Assembly (NCBI GenBank): GCA_047722305.1
Contig: JBDNYM010000001.1
Span: 62,001-126,000, forward strand
Direction of reading: 5' to 3'
Length of the DNA stretch: 64,000 nt
Source: JAKVJE01 sp047722305
GTDB lineage: Bacteria > Actinomycetota > Actinomycetes > Actinomycetales > Microbacteriaceae
Below, piece by piece: positions 8,652 through 17,600 of this stretch. The first letter of the stretch is position 1, and the number at the start of each line of letters is the position of its first letter. The notes beneath the pieces were generated by a model. It worked only from the letters and a program-made list of their open reading frames with translations, was not told the origin of the DNA and did no database searches. Position numbers and translations under genes: made by a program.

Positions 8652-10133
8652 TCAGGCCGCGCGCAGCAGCTCGGCGATGGCGCGGCCGAGCGCATCGGCC
8701 ACGTCGAGCGCGGCGATCGGCCCGCCCGGGTTCGCCAGCTGCGCCGCCCGGCCGTGGACGTATGCGCCCAGGGCGGCGTACGCGGCGGTCCGGCTCGGGT
8801 CGGCGGCGATCTCGGCCGCGTGGCCGGCCAGCACCGTTCCGAGCAGCCCGGCCAGCACATCCCCGGCCCCGGCCGTTCCCAGCCAGGCCGGCGCGGCCGC
8901 CGCCACCCAGATCCCGGCGTCGTTCACCACGATCGTCGCCGCCCCCTTCAGCAGGACGGTGGCGCCGGTGAGCTCGTGCGCCCGCCGCGCCCAGCGCACC
9001 GGCTCGGCCTCGACCCGGTCGCGGTCGACAGCCTCGCCGCGCTCGCCCAGCAGCGCGGAGAGCTCGCCCGCGTGCGGCGTCAGCAGCACCTGGGGCGACA
9101 TCCGCTCCGGCAGCGACGCCAGGGCGCCCGCATCCACGACGCACGGCAGCCCGGAGACGATGGCAGCCTGGACGCGGTCGTCCCGGTCGACGAGCCCTGA
9201 CCCGAGCACCCAGCTCTGCACGCGCCCCTCGGCGCCCACCACCTCGGGGCGGACCGCCAGCACTGCGCCCAGCGCGTCGCGGTCGCCCAGGTAGCGCACC
9301 ATGCCGGCGCCGCTGCGCACGGCCGCGCTGGCGCCCAGCACGGCGGCGCCGGGGTACCGGGCCGATCCCGTGATCATGCCCACCACGCCGCGGGTGTACT
9401 TGTGGTCGTGGGCGCCGGGGACCGCCCAGAGACGGGCGACATCGGCGTCCTCGACCCGGTGGACGGTCGCGGGCGCCAGGTCGTAGCCGAGGTCGATGCC
9501 GACCACCCTGCCGCAGGCCTCGCGGGCCGGCGGCAGCACCAGCCCCGGCTTGGCGCCCCCGAACGTGACGGTGACGTCGGCCGTCAGCACGGCGCCGGGC
9601 AGCGAGCCGTCGTCGACGCCGATGCCGCTGGGGGTGTCCACCGCGATGGCGAGGGCGGGCGCGTCCGCGGCGGCGCGGGCCGCGTTCAGCGCGGTGACGA
9701 ACCCGGCGGCAGGCTCGCGCAGCGCCCCGTGGGCGCCGATGCCGAGGATGCCGTCGAGGACGACATCCGCTTGGGCCAGCCCGGCGGCGGTTTCGGCCCA
9801 TTCCGGGGCCGGCGGCAGGGCGAGCGCCGCGCCGCCGGCCGCGCGCAGCGCCTCCAGCCCCGCTTCGTGCCCATGGCCCGCGACCAGCAGCGCCTGCGCG
9901 CGCACGCCGTCCCCGGCCAGCGCAGCCAGGGCGAACAGGGCGTCGCCGCCGTTGTCGCCCGGACCGATCAAGGCGGCGACTCGCGCGTCGATCGGGGACA
10001 CGCCCCGGCGGCGCAGCTCATCCCGCACCACCCCGGCCAGGGCCGTGGCGGCCCGCTGCATGAGCGGCTCGCCGGCGGCCAGGGCCGGGGCCTCCGCCGC
10101 GCGGATCTGGGCCACCGTGAACGCGTCGATCAT
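8652..10133 (-). CDS. nnrDE: Bifunctional NAD(P)H-hydrate epimerase / ADP-dependent NAD(P)H-hydrate dehydratase
   Basis: A 493-residue cytoplasmic repair enzyme that recovers hydrated NAD(P)H. The N-terminal YjeF_N epimerase domain (about 1-210) has IGPGDNGGDALF and the C-terminal ribokinase-like dehydratase domain (about 220-490) has HAGELSALLG, VLLKGAATIV and the catalytic GTAGAGDVLAG. AGGAGG six nt before the ATG at 10133 fixes the start; the frame is open 40 codons upstream into the promoter region of nrdH. The length matches fused NnrD-NnrE proteins. It is divergent from nrdHIE. Confidence 0.92.
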   Translation of the reverse strand: MIDAFTVAQIRAAEAPALAAGEPLMQRAATALAGVVRDELRRRGVSPIDARVAALIGPGDNGGDALFALAALAGDGVRAQALLVAGHGHEAGLEALRAAGGAALALPPAPEWAETAAGLAQADVVLDGILGIGAHGALREPAAGFVTALNAARAAADAPALAIAVDTPSGIGVDDGSLPGAVLTADVTVTFGGAKPGLVLPPAREACGRVVGIDLGYDLAPATVHRVEDADVARLWAVPGAHDHKYTRGVVGMITGSARYPGAAVLGASAAVRSGAGMVRYLGDRDALGAVLAVRPEVVGAEGRVQSWVLGSGLVDRDDRVQAAIVSGLPCVVDAGALASLPERMSPQVLLTPHAGELSALLGERGEAVDRDRVEAEPVRWARRAHELTGATVLLKGAATIVVNDAGIWVAAAAPAWLGTAGAGDVLAGLLGTVLAGHAAEIAADPSRTAAYAALGAYVHGRAAQLANPGGPIAALDVADALGRAIAELLRAA

Positions 10134-10350
10134 GATTCCTCCTGTGCGGCTCCGGGCCGTGCGGCGCGGGGCGTGCACCTCCAGGAAAGGTCGATCTGCG
10201 GCGCGGCGCAACTCCGCCGCTGCAGTTGCATCCGCCGGCTGCGGCTCCGACACGCGACACGCCGCGGCATCCCGATCGCGAACGACCTCCGAGGCGGCGT
10301 GTTCGCTGCAATTCCGGGCTTCGCGCCCGCGCGGAAACTACACGTGTGTA

Positions 10351-10398
10351 ACACATCATGTAGGGGAGGGTTCCATTGGCGCCCCCAAGATGTAGTAT
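10351..10398 (+). promoter_or_regulatory. Pair of NrdR-like boxes in the nrdHIE promoter
   Basis: Two 16-nt elements at 10351-10366 and 10383-10398 each match about 11 of 16 positions of the NrdR box. The first reads ACACATCATGTAGGGG; the second has the core CAAGATGTAGT. Their 32-nt start-to-start spacing is three helical turns, as known for NrdR box pairs. A candidate -10 box TAGTAT at 10393-10398 falls inside the second element, so bound NrdR would block the promoter. The rest of the 338-bp gap between nnrDE and nrdH (10134-10471) shows no further gene. Confidence 0.65.
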
Positions 10399-10471
10399 TG
10401 AAGTCCGCGAACGGCACGGCGGGATTCGCTTCCGCCCCGCGTCGCAGAACCACAGCAGAAGGAGCCCCAGG

Positions 10472-10720
10472 ATGTCCATCACCGTCTACAGCAAGCCGGC
10501 GTGCGTGCAGTGCAACGCCACCTACCGTGCGCTCGACAAGCGCGGCGTCCCCTACGACGTGATCGACATCACCAAGGATCCGGCGGCTCTCGACATGGTG
10601 AAGAGCCTCGGCTACCTGCAGGCCCCGGTCGTCGTGGCCGGCGCGGACCACTGGTCCGGCTTCCGCCCCGACAAGATCGACGCGCTCGCCGCCTCGGTGC
10701 ACGCGACCGCCGCCGCCTGA
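10472..10720 (+). CDS. nrdH: Glutaredoxin-like protein NrdH
   Basis: An 82-residue thioredoxin-fold electron donor for class Ib ribonucleotide reductase. It has the redox motif CVQC (Cys 11 and Cys 14) after VYSKPA, and the NrdH-type C-terminal motif WSGFRPDKI. AAGGAG lies about 8 nt before the ATG, which overrules an in-frame start 32 codons upstream. It is the first gene of nrdHIE, behind the NrdR-like boxes. Confidence 0.95.
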   Translation: MSITVYSKPACVQCNATYRALDKRGVPYDVIDITKDPAALDMVKSLGYLQAPVVVAGADHWSGFRPDKIDALAASVHATAAA

Positions 10721-10735
10721 CCGACCGATCCATCC

Positions 10736-11155
10736 ATGGCCGGCATCGTCTACTTCTCCAGCGTCTCGGAGAACACCAAGCGATTCGTCGACAAGCTCGG
10801 GCTGCCGGCCCAGCGCATCCCCCTGCGGGCGATCACCCCGATGATCCTGGCCAGTGAGCCGTTCGTGCTCATCGTGCCCACCTACGGCGGCGGCACCCCA
10901 TCCGGGGCGGTGCCGAAGCAGGTCATCAAATTCTTGAATATCGAGCACAATCGTTCGCTGATCCGCGGGGTCATCAGCAGCGGCAACACGAACTTCGGGC
11001 CCGCCTACGGACTGGCCGGCGACATCATCTCCAGCAAGTGCCGGGTGCCGATGCTGTACCGCTTCGAGCTCATGGGAACGCCGGACGACGTGCGCGTCGT
11101 CCACGAGGGATTGGAACAATTTTGGAAACAACACTCCATCGGCCAAGCGGCGTGA
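10736..11155 (+). CDS. nrdI: Class Ib ribonucleotide reductase assembly flavodoxin NrdI
   Basis: A 139-residue flavodoxin-like protein that supplies the oxidant for assembling the Mn(III)2-tyrosyl radical cofactor of NrdF. The FMN-binding loop (YFSSVSENTKRFV) is at the N-terminus and PTYGGG in the middle, with SGNTNFGPAYG later. Length and order are typical. It follows nrdH by 15 nt, and its stop overlaps the start of nrdE. Confidence 0.95.
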   Translation: MAGIVYFSSVSENTKRFVDKLGLPAQRIPLRAITPMILASEPFVLIVPTYGGGTPSGAVPKQVIKFLNIEHNRSLIRGVISSGNTNFGPAYGLAGDIISSKCRVPMLYRFELMGTPDDVRVVHEGLEQFWKQHSIGQAA

Positions 11156-13269
11156 CCAGCGCTCCCGACTATCACGCGCTCAACGCCGAGCTGAACCTCT
11201 ACGGCCCGGACGGCAAGATCCAGTTCGACAAGGACCGGGATGCGGCGCGGCAGTACTTCCTGCAGCACGTCAACCAGAACACGGTCTTCTTCCATGACCT
11301 GGAGGAGAAGATCAAGTACCTGATCGACAACGACTACTACGAGCCCGAGACGTACGAGCAGTACGACTGGGCGTTCGTGAAGGGGCTCTACAAGCGGGCC
11401 TACGCGTTCAAGTTCCGCTTCCCCACCTTCCTGGGGGCGTTCAAGTACTACACGAGCTACACGCTGAAGACGTTCGACGGCAAGCGCTACCTGGAGCGCT
11501 TCGAGGACCGGGTGGTGCTGGTGGCGCTCTACCTCGCCGCCGGCGACGAGCACCTCGCCGAGGGCCTGGTCGACGAGATCATGTCGGGCCGCTTCCAGCC
11601 CGCCACCCCCACCTTCCTCAACGCGGGCAAGAAGCAGCGCGGCGAGCTCGTCTCCTGCTTCCTGCTGCGCATGGAAGACAACATGGAGTCCATCGGACGC
11701 TCCATCAACTCGGCCCTGCAGCTCTCGAAGCGCGGCGGCGGCGTCGCCTTCCTGCTCACCAACATCCGCGAGTCGGGCGCGCCGATCAAGCACATCGAGA
11801 ACCAGTCGTCGGGCGTGGTCCCGATCATGAAGCTGCTGGAGGACTCCTTCAGCTACGCCAATCAGCTCGGCGCCCGGCAGGGGGCCGGGGCGGTGTACCT
11901 CAACGCCCACCATCCCGACATCTACCGCTTCCTCGACACCAAGCGCGAGAACGCCGACGAGAAGATCCGCATCAAGACGCTGTCGCTGGGCGTGGTCATC
12001 CCCGACATCACGTTCGAGCTGGCCAAGCGCAACGAGGACATGTACCTGTTCAGCCCGTACGACGTCGAGCGCGTGTACGGCAAGCCCATGGCCGACCTGA
12101 GCATCACCGAGCACTACCACGAGATGGTGGACAACCCGGAGATCCGCAAGGACAAGATCAACGCGCGTGAGTTCTTCCAGACGCTCGCCGAGATCCAGTT
12201 CGAGTCGGGCTACCCGTACATCATGTTCGAGGACACCGCGAACCGGGCCAACCCCATCGCCGGGCGCATCAACATGAGCAACCTGTGCAGCGAGATCCTG
12301 CAGGTCAACGAGCCCAGCACGTACGACGAGGACCTCGGCTACGAGGGCGTCGGCAAGGACATCTCGTGCAACCTGGGGTCGCTCAACATCGCCAAGGTGA
12401 TGGACGGGCCGGACTTCGGCGCCACCGTCGAGACCGTGGTGCGGGGGCTGACCAGCGTCTCCGACCACAGCCACATCCACTCGGTGCCGTCGATCGAGGC
12501 CGGCAACGACCGCAGCCACGCCATCGGGCTGGGGCAGATGAACCTGCACGGCTTCCTGGCCCGCGAGCACATCTTCTACGGCTCGCCCGAGGGCATCGAC
12601 TTCACGAACATGTACTTCTACACGGTGCTGTTCCACGCCCTGTCGGCGTCGAACCAGCTGGCCGTCGAGCGGGGCACCACCTTCGACGGGTTCGAGAAGT
12701 CGAAGTACGCCGACGGCAGCTTCTTCGACAAGTACCTGACGCAGACGTGGGAGCCCGCCACCGAGCGGGTGCGCACCATGTTCGCCGAGGCGCACATCCA
12801 CATCCCCACCCGCGACGACTGGGCGGAGCTCAAGGCGCGCGTGCAGGCCGACGGCATCTACAACCAGAACCTGCAGGCCGTGCCGCCCACCGGGTCGATC
12901 AGCTACATCAACAACTCGACCTCGTCCATCCACCCGATCGCGGCGAAGATCGAGATCCGCAAAGAGGGCAAGATCGGGCGCGTCTACTACCCGGCGCCGT
13001 ACATGACCAACGACAACCTGAAGTACTACCAGGACGCCTACGAGATCGGGCCCGACAAGATCATCGACACCTACGCGGCGGCCACCCAGCACGTCGACCA
13101 GGGGCTCTCGTGCACGCTGTTCTTCCCCGACACCGCCACCACCCGCGACATCAACCGTGCCCAGATCTACGCCTGGCGCAAGGGGCTCAAATCGCTGTAC
13201 TACATCCGGCTGCGGCAGGCGGCGCTGGAAGGCACCGAGGTGGAGGGCTGCGTGTCCTGCATGCTGTGA
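11152..13269 (+). CDS. nrdE: Class Ib ribonucleoside-diphosphate reductase alpha subunit
   Basis: About 705 residues, catalysing reduction of ribonucleoside diphosphates to deoxyribonucleotides. Visible motifs include SKRGGGVAF, the active-site Cys region NLCSEI, NLGSLN, PTGSISYINN, and the C-terminal redox pair EGCVSC, which receives electrons from NrdH. The GTG at 11152 overlaps the nrdI stop; the mycobacterial homologue has a similar DYHALNA start. An upstream TTG or ATT within nrdI is possible, since no strong ribosome site precedes the GTG. Unlike in compact nrdHIEF operons, nrdF is separated by an opposite-strand gene. Confidence 0.93.
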   Translation: MTSAPDYHALNAELNLYGPDGKIQFDKDRDAARQYFLQHVNQNTVFFHDLEEKIKYLIDNDYYEPETYEQYDWAFVKGLYKRAYAFKFRFPTFLGAFKYYTSYTLKTFDGKRYLERFEDRVVLVALYLAAGDEHLAEGLVDEIMSGRFQPATPTFLNAGKKQRGELVSCFLLRMEDNMESIGRSINSALQLSKRGGGVAFLLTNIRESGAPIKHIENQSSGVVPIMKLLEDSFSYANQLGARQGAGAVYLNAHHPDIYRFLDTKRENADEKIRIKTLSLGVVIPDITFELAKRNEDMYLFSPYDVERVYGKPMADLSITEHYHEMVDNPEIRKDKINAREFFQTLAEIQFESGYPYIMFEDTANRANPIAGRINMSNLCSEILQVNEPSTYDEDLGYEGVGKDISCNLGSLNIAKVMDGPDFGATVETVVRGLTSVSDHSHIHSVPSIEAGNDRSHAIGLGQMNLHGFLAREHIFYGSPEGIDFTNMYFYTVLFHALSASNQLAVERGTTFDGFEKSKYADGSFFDKYLTQTWEPATERVRTMFAEAHIHIPTRDDWAELKARVQADGIYNQNLQAVPPTGSISYINNSTSSIHPIAAKIEIRKEGKIGRVYYPAPYMTNDNLKYYQDAYEIGPDKIIDTYAAATQHVDQGLSCTLFFPDTATTRDINRAQIYAWRKGLKSLYYIRLRQAALEGTEVEGCVSCML

Positions 13270-13283
13270 CCGGCGGCGGGACC

Positions 13284-14360
13284 CTACCGATCGGTGAGCA
13301 GGGCGAAGGCGACCACGATGGCCAGCCAGACCAGGGTGAGGACGATGCGTTGAAATCGTTGACCGGGACGAACCCGCAGCCGCCGGCCGGCCGGCGCCAC
13401 CGGCAGTTGCGCCGGCAGGGAGCTAACCACCGGGGCGCGGCGGGCCTCTGGCAGCCGTTCGTCGCGCCATCGCGCCCACTGTCCGAGCCGGGCGTCGACC
13501 GCGGCCACGGCGGCGAACAGCTTCGCCCAGCGCGCAGGATCGAGAGTGACCACCTCGTGCGGCGAGTAGAGCAGCAGCCAGTGGTCGACGATTTCCGCAT
13601 CCAGGAACGCGACCTGGTCGATGAAGGTCGCCATCACGTCCGGGGCGAACAGGTACAGGGCGTCGAGCTCGTAGCCGTCCGGGGCGTACAGCGAGAAGTA
13701 GCGGTCGAAGTCGCCCTCGAGGTGCAGGCGCTGGCCGCGGACGGGGGCCAGCGGCAGGTTGGAGCCCAGCGGGGTGTCGTTGCCCCGGGCGTCCAGGACG
13801 ATGTTGGGCAGGGCGTGCTCCAGGCGGATGGCGACGTAGCCCCAGCCGACGGTGGTGTGTTCGCGGTCCCGGCGTCCCTGTCTGATCTCGCACTCGAAGT
13901 TGCCGAACTCGACGAACCTGGGCGCGCCGGGGGGCGTCTGCAGCAGCTCGCGGATGCGGCGGTTGACGCCCTGGGTGAGGATCATGCCCGGATAGCCGGG
14001 GACGGTCTGGTCGCGGCGCTGCCGCAGCCCGTTGTCGGCGGCGAAGCCGTCGAGGCGGCAGGCGCGCACCTCCAGCCGGAGGGCGGACCGCTCCCAGACG
14101 AACAGGGTGACGGCGACGCCCGCCACGGGCACCAGCAGGGCCAGGGCGGCCAGGCCGAGGTCCGCCGTGCGGAAGAGCACCAGGGTGGGGATCAGGACGG
14201 AGACCGCCGCCATCCCCGCCAGCCCCGAGGCCCGCTCGCCGGCGTTCTCGACCCAGGGGCTGGACCAGGTGCCCGACTGCTGGGCGGCCCGCCGCCAGCG
14301 CCGCAGCGCCGCGCCGCTCACGGGCAGAAGCAGGGCGTTCACGTTCAGGTGACGGAACAC
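13284..14360 (-). CDS. Membrane-associated protein of unknown family
   Basis: A 358-residue protein with two hydrophobic segments near residues 50-90, a cytoplasmic middle domain of about 230 residues (GWGYVAIRLEHALPNIVLDA, then LHLEGDFDRYFSLYAPDGYE), and a C-terminal hydrophobic segment ending at the stop. The middle resembles DUF3137-like domains of bacterial membrane proteins, but this is weak. The GTG at 14360 is chosen because GGGAGG precedes it; an in-frame start lies 22 codons further upstream. It sits inverted between nrdE and nrdF, and no functional link is evident. Confidence 0.65.
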   Translation of the reverse strand: MFRHLNVNALLLPVSGAALRRWRRAAQQSGTWSSPWVENAGERASGLAGMAAVSVLIPTLVLFRTADLGLAALALLVPVAGVAVTLFVWERSALRLEVRACRLDGFAADNGLRQRRDQTVPGYPGMILTQGVNRRIRELLQTPPGAPRFVEFGNFECEIRQGRRDREHTTVGWGYVAIRLEHALPNIVLDARGNDTPLGSNLPLAPVRGQRLHLEGDFDRYFSLYAPDGYELDALYLFAPDVMATFIDQVAFLDAEIVDHWLLLYSPHEVVTLDPARWAKLFAAVAAVDARLGQWARWRDERLPEARRAPVVSSLPAQLPVAPAGRRLRVRPGQRFQRIVLTLVWLAIVVAFALLTDR

Positions 14361-14518
14361 GGATCGACCTCCCACGGGCCGGCAGACGGAGTCGGAGGAC
14401 GCCCGCCCGTCGGTCGGCGCTCCCAAGCCGATTCTAGGAGGACACCGATCGGAACCGGCGGGGGCCGGCCGCCTGGGATACCCTCGCCACGAGCCATATT
14501 CGAGGAGACACTGGAACC

Positions 14519-15493
14519 ATGTCGCAGAAGCTGAAACTCGTCGACCGCGTCGACGCCATCAACTGGAACCGGATCGTGGACGAGAAGGACCTGGAGGTCT
14601 GGAACCGTCTCACCGGGAATTTCTGGCTGCCCGAGAAGGTGCCGTTGAGCAACGACGTGAAGTCGTGGGGGACCCTCACCGACGAGGAGCAGCAGCTCAC
14701 CATGCGGGTGTTCACCGGCCTCACCCTGCTCGACACCATCCAGGGCACCGTGGGCGCCGTGTCGCTCATCCCCGACGCGCTCACCCCGCACGAGGAGGCC
14801 GTGTTCACCAACATCGCGTTCATGGAGTCGGTGCACGCGAAATCGTACTCGTCGATCTTCATGACCCTGGCCAACACCCGCATGATCGACGACGCCTTCC
14901 GGTGGTCGGAGGAGAACGACCGGCTGCAGCGGAAAGCCGAGATCGTGCTCGAGGACTACCGCGGCGACGAGCCGCTGAAGCGCAAGATCGCCTCGGTGCT
15001 GCTCGAATCGTTCCTGTTCTACTCGGGCTTCTACCTGCCCATGTACTTCTCGGCGCACGCCAAGCTCACCAACACCGCCGACCTGATCCGGCTCATCATC
15101 CGCGACGAAGCCGTGCACGGCTACTACATCGGCTACAAGTACCAGCGCGGCCTGGAGCAGCTCGACGCGGCCGGGCAGGCGGAGCTCAAGGACTACACGT
15201 TCTCGCTGGTCAGCGACCTGTACGACAACGAGGTGGAGTACACGCAGGACCTCTACGACGGCATCGGCTGGACCGAAGACGTCAAGAAGTTCCTGCACTA
15301 CAACGCCAACAAGGCGCTCATGAACCTCGGCTACGAGGCGCTGTTCCCGGCGTCCGTCACCGACGTGTCGCCCGCCATCCTGGCGGCGCTGTCGCCCAAC
15401 GCCGATGAGAACCACGACTTCTTCTCCGGGTCGGGGTCATCATATGTGATGGGGACGGCGGTCAATACGGAGGACGAGGACTGGGACTTCTAA
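14519..15493 (+). CDS. nrdF: Class Ib ribonucleoside-diphosphate reductase beta subunit
   Basis: A 324-residue ferritin-like protein carrying the dimetal-tyrosyl radical cofactor for NrdE. Metal-ligand regions are recognisable: EEAVFTNIAFMESVHAKSYS and IRDEAVHGYY, with the C-terminal tail DEDWDF that docks on NrdE. GAGGAG is about 10 nt before the ATG. It has its own upstream region, since nrdE is 1.25 kb away. The last codons form one end of the direct repeat bounding the island, so the insertion leaves nrdF intact. Confidence 0.95.
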   Translation: MSQKLKLVDRVDAINWNRIVDEKDLEVWNRLTGNFWLPEKVPLSNDVKSWGTLTDEEQQLTMRVFTGLTLLDTIQGTVGAVSLIPDALTPHEEAVFTNIAFMESVHAKSYSSIFMTLANTRMIDDAFRWSEENDRLQRKAEIVLEDYRGDEPLKRKIASVLLESFLFYSGFYLPMYFSAHAKLTNTADLIRLIIRDEAVHGYYIGYKYQRGLEQLDAAGQAELKDYTFSLVSDLYDNEVEYTQDLYDGIGWTEDVKKFLHYNANKALMNLGYEALFPASVTDVSPAILAALSPNADENHDFFSGSGSSYVMGTAVNTEDEDWDF

Positions 15494-15709
15494 GACAGGT
15501 GCTGAGAGTTCCAGCCCGCTGAGGCTGGCGAGAGGCCCGGATCTGCGAGTCGCCGCGCTCCGGGCTTCGCTTTTTGTCGGGCGCTGTCGTGCCGACTTCC
15601 GGAGAGACGCCGGAGGCCGGAGACGAACGTCAGCAGCCGTTGGATGTGGCACGCGAGTGGCACGAGCGCACCTGCCAGGCAGGCGCGGGGAGGCTCGCCG
15701 GGGCGAATT
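15482..15709 (+). repeat. Left direct repeat of the island (attL-like), starting at the nrdF 3' end
   Basis: This ~228-bp segment aligns along its length with 30329-30554 at roughly 85% identity with few gaps. It starts at TGGGACTTCT in the last codons of nrdF and runs through the downstream terminator to GGGGCGAATT. The longest exact match is 41 bp, 15596-15636 against 30442-30482. The two copies flank an integrase and cargo genes. Diverged flanks around an identical core fit site-specific recombination between related attachment sites better than a recent duplication. Confidence 0.8.
15535..15575 (+). terminator. Rho-independent terminator after nrdF
   Basis: GCCCGGA (15535-15541) pairs with TCCGGGC (15559-15565) around a 17-nt loop and is followed by TTCGCTTTTT. 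It lies about 40 nt after the nrdF stop. A diverged copy with intact arms is present in the right direct repeat. Confidence 0.75.
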
Positions 15710-15833
15710 TGCTCCCGATGTGTCCCTGAGGTCGTGCCACTGCGTGCCATAAGTGCTCGATCGAACCAGCTCGGATCGGCATCAGCAAGCCGATTTGGGA
15801 GGGTGCCGACTCCGAGTGGCACGGAGTGGCACG
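15646..15833 (+). promoter_or_regulatory. Cluster of GTGGCACG repeats, candidate integrase arm-type sites
   Basis: GTGGCACG occurs as two close direct pairs, 15646-15653 with 15657-15664 and 15816-15823 with 15826-15833, spaced 10-11 nt. An inverted copy lies at 15733-15740 with a one-mismatch inverted copy at 15743-15750. Helically phased repeats between an attachment region and its integrase gene are what arm-type binding sites of tyrosine recombinases look like. The 380-bp stretch between nrdF and the integrase holds these and the repeat but no other gene. Confidence 0.5.
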
Positions 15834-15873
15834 AGCGTCCTCGCGTGTCCGTTCGAGACCACGGGAGGGCACG

Positions 15874-17190
15874 ATGAGCACGGCAAGAACCGCATCCAGG
15901 GCGTCGCGGCGCGAGGCGTGGGGGAGTCTGCCGAAGCTCTCCTCGGGTCGGTGGCAGGCGCGCTATCCCGGCCCCGACGGCGAGGTCTACACGGCCCGCA
16001 CCGAGGACGATCAGGCGCTGACCTTCCACACCAAGACCGATGCCCGCACCTGGCTCGCCGCTGTCCACGCGAAGATCGCGCTGGGGGAGTGGGAGCCGCC
16101 CGCGGTCGTCGTCGCGCGTTGCCGGGTCGAGGAGGAGGCTGAGCGGGCTCGCACGGTCGGGTTCGCCGAGTATGCCGAGCGCTGGATGACGATGGTGCGC
16201 ACCAGGCCGAACCGCAGCGGCCGGATGCGGTCGGCGGGCACCATCCGCACGTACCAGGGCAAGGTCACCGGCTACCTCATCCCGGAGTTCGGAGACACCC
16301 CGATCCGGCAGATCGACGCGGACCGCATCCGCCTCATGACCGAGCGGCTCGATCGGATCCCGTCGCCGCTGAATCCCGACTCGAACTCGAACGGGATCAC
16401 CCGGCCGGTGCTCATCGTGCTCATGATGATCCTGCGGCAGGCCGTCCGGGACCAGCTCATCCTTGCCCTGCCGGACGTTCCGGTGCCCGGGCAGAAGCCG
16501 GTGCGCCGCGACGCCGACCACGATCCGGAGGCGGACGTCGCGACCCCGGTGCAGGTTGAGGCGCTCTACGAGGCGGCCCCGAAGCAGTGGTCGATTATGG
16601 TGCTGCTCGCCGCGTGGTGCCAGCTGCGCCGCGGTGAATGCCTGGGTCTGCAGCGTCGCGACATCGAGTGGCATGAGGATGGCAGCGCCACCCTGCATGT
16701 CCGTCGGCAGCTCAACGTGAACACCGGCGACTACACTGAGCCCAAGAGCGATGCCGGCCGGCGGTCGCTGAGCGTGCCGAAGTTCATGGTCGAGCGTCTG
16801 AAGGCGCATCTGCGGGACTTCGTTGCGCCGGGGGTGAAGGCCCCGGTCATTCCCGGGAGCCCGCGCAGCAGCATGCCGTTGTCGAACACGCACTGGGGCT
16901 ACGTGTGGGGTGAGGTTCGCGACGGCGTTCCGAGCCTGCCGAGCGGCTTTCGATTCCACGACCTGCGTCACACCGGGCTGACCATCTTCGCCCAGGAAGG
17001 CGCCACACTCGCCGAACTCATGCGAAGGGGAGGACACGCTGACATTCGCCTCGTGCTCCGGTACCAGCACGCCACCATGAAGCGCGACCGAGAGCTCGCC
17101 GACCGGATGAGCGACCACGCCGCCGCCCGCATCGTCGCAGCCAAGAACGCGGCCAAGCGGTCGTCTCCGGACAGCGATGGACACCTGTGA
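15874..17190 (+). CDS. Tyrosine-type site-specific integrase
   Basis: A 438-residue phage/ICE-type integrase. An N-terminal AP2-like arm-binding domain (PKLSSGRWQARYPGPDGE, residues about 18-35) is followed by a SAM-like core-binding domain and the catalytic domain with R252 (LRRGE), H362-x-x-R365 (HDLRHT), H388 (GHAD) and nucleophile Y397. All catalytic residues are present. GGAGGG precedes the ATG at 15874; the frame is open 16 codons upstream. It lies next to the nrdF-proximal repeat and reads into the island, so it most likely integrated it there. Confidence 0.92.
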   Translation: MSTARTASRASRREAWGSLPKLSSGRWQARYPGPDGEVYTARTEDDQALTFHTKTDARTWLAAVHAKIALGEWEPPAVVVARCRVEEEAERARTVGFAEYAERWMTMVRTRPNRSGRMRSAGTIRTYQGKVTGYLIPEFGDTPIRQIDADRIRLMTERLDRIPSPLNPDSNSNGITRPVLIVLMMILRQAVRDQLILALPDVPVPGQKPVRRDADHDPEADVATPVQVEALYEAAPKQWSIMVLLAAWCQLRRGECLGLQRRDIEWHEDGSATLHVRRQLNVNTGDYTEPKSDAGRRSLSVPKFMVERLKAHLRDFVAPGVKAPVIPGSPRSSMPLSNTHWGYVWGEVRDGVPSLPSGFRFHDLRHTGLTIFAQEGATLAELMRRGGHADIRLVLRYQHATMKRDRELADRMSDHAAARIVAAKNAAKRSSPDSDGHL

Positions 17191-17224
17191 AGGAGAGCAC
17201 TCAAGCACAAAGGAGCCCTCCAAG

Positions 17225-17437
17225 ATGACGAATCGAAAGCGCGACACCAGTCCCGGCGCGGCGGCGAATCTCGTGTCCCTCGCCGTAGCAGCCGAAGAGT
17301 TCGGCATCTCGGTCAAGACCCTGTGACGCCGCATCTCCGACGGGACCATCCACGGATATCGCGTGAGTCGGCTGATCCGCGTGGACCTCAACGAACTCTG
17401 CGATCAGCTCCTGGTCGAGATTCCGACGGCGAGGTGA
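17225..17437 (+). pseudogene. Excisionase-like HTH gene interrupted by one stop codon
   Basis: A 70-codon frame follows the integrase with AAGGAG upstream of the ATG. It reads LAVAAEEFGISVKTL, then TGA (17324-17326), then RRISDGTIHGYRV and RVDLNELCDQLL to a stop at 17435. Small MerR-like excisionase proteins have Arg (KTLRRRI) where the TGA stands; CGA to TGA is a single C-to-T change. The intact half after the stop suggests recent inactivation or readthrough. It would be the natural recombination directionality factor for the integrase. Confidence 0.75.
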
Positions 17438-17600
17438 GGCTCCACTGCGGGCCTCGTGGATGCCAGCGCCAGCGCTCCCAGAGTTCAGCAAGGCCGTTCA
17501 TTTGGCGTTCTCGGACGTTGGCACGAGTGAGGATTGCGGGTACGGGCTTGCACTGTACATTGCACATGCGGATGGGGCACTGCGATGGCAGAAAAGAACG

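Noticed and set aside
11005..13092. A 695-codon minus-strand frame over nrdE
   Set aside because: Antisense shadow of a highly conserved gene, Val/His/Leu/Arg-rich without motifs.
15440..15652. Conserved small minus-strand frames in both direct repeats
   Set aside because: Similar translations (with LRPPASLRK) occur because the DNA is duplicated; no start signal and overlap with a terminator argue against genes.
15482..15709. A tRNA or tmRNA gene as attachment site
   Set aside because: No cloverleaf or tmRNA-like structure can be drawn; the repeat starts in nrdF codons and contains a terminator.
15490..17391. A 633-codon minus-strand frame over the integrase
   Set aside because: Shadow of the integrase gene; no motif or start signal.
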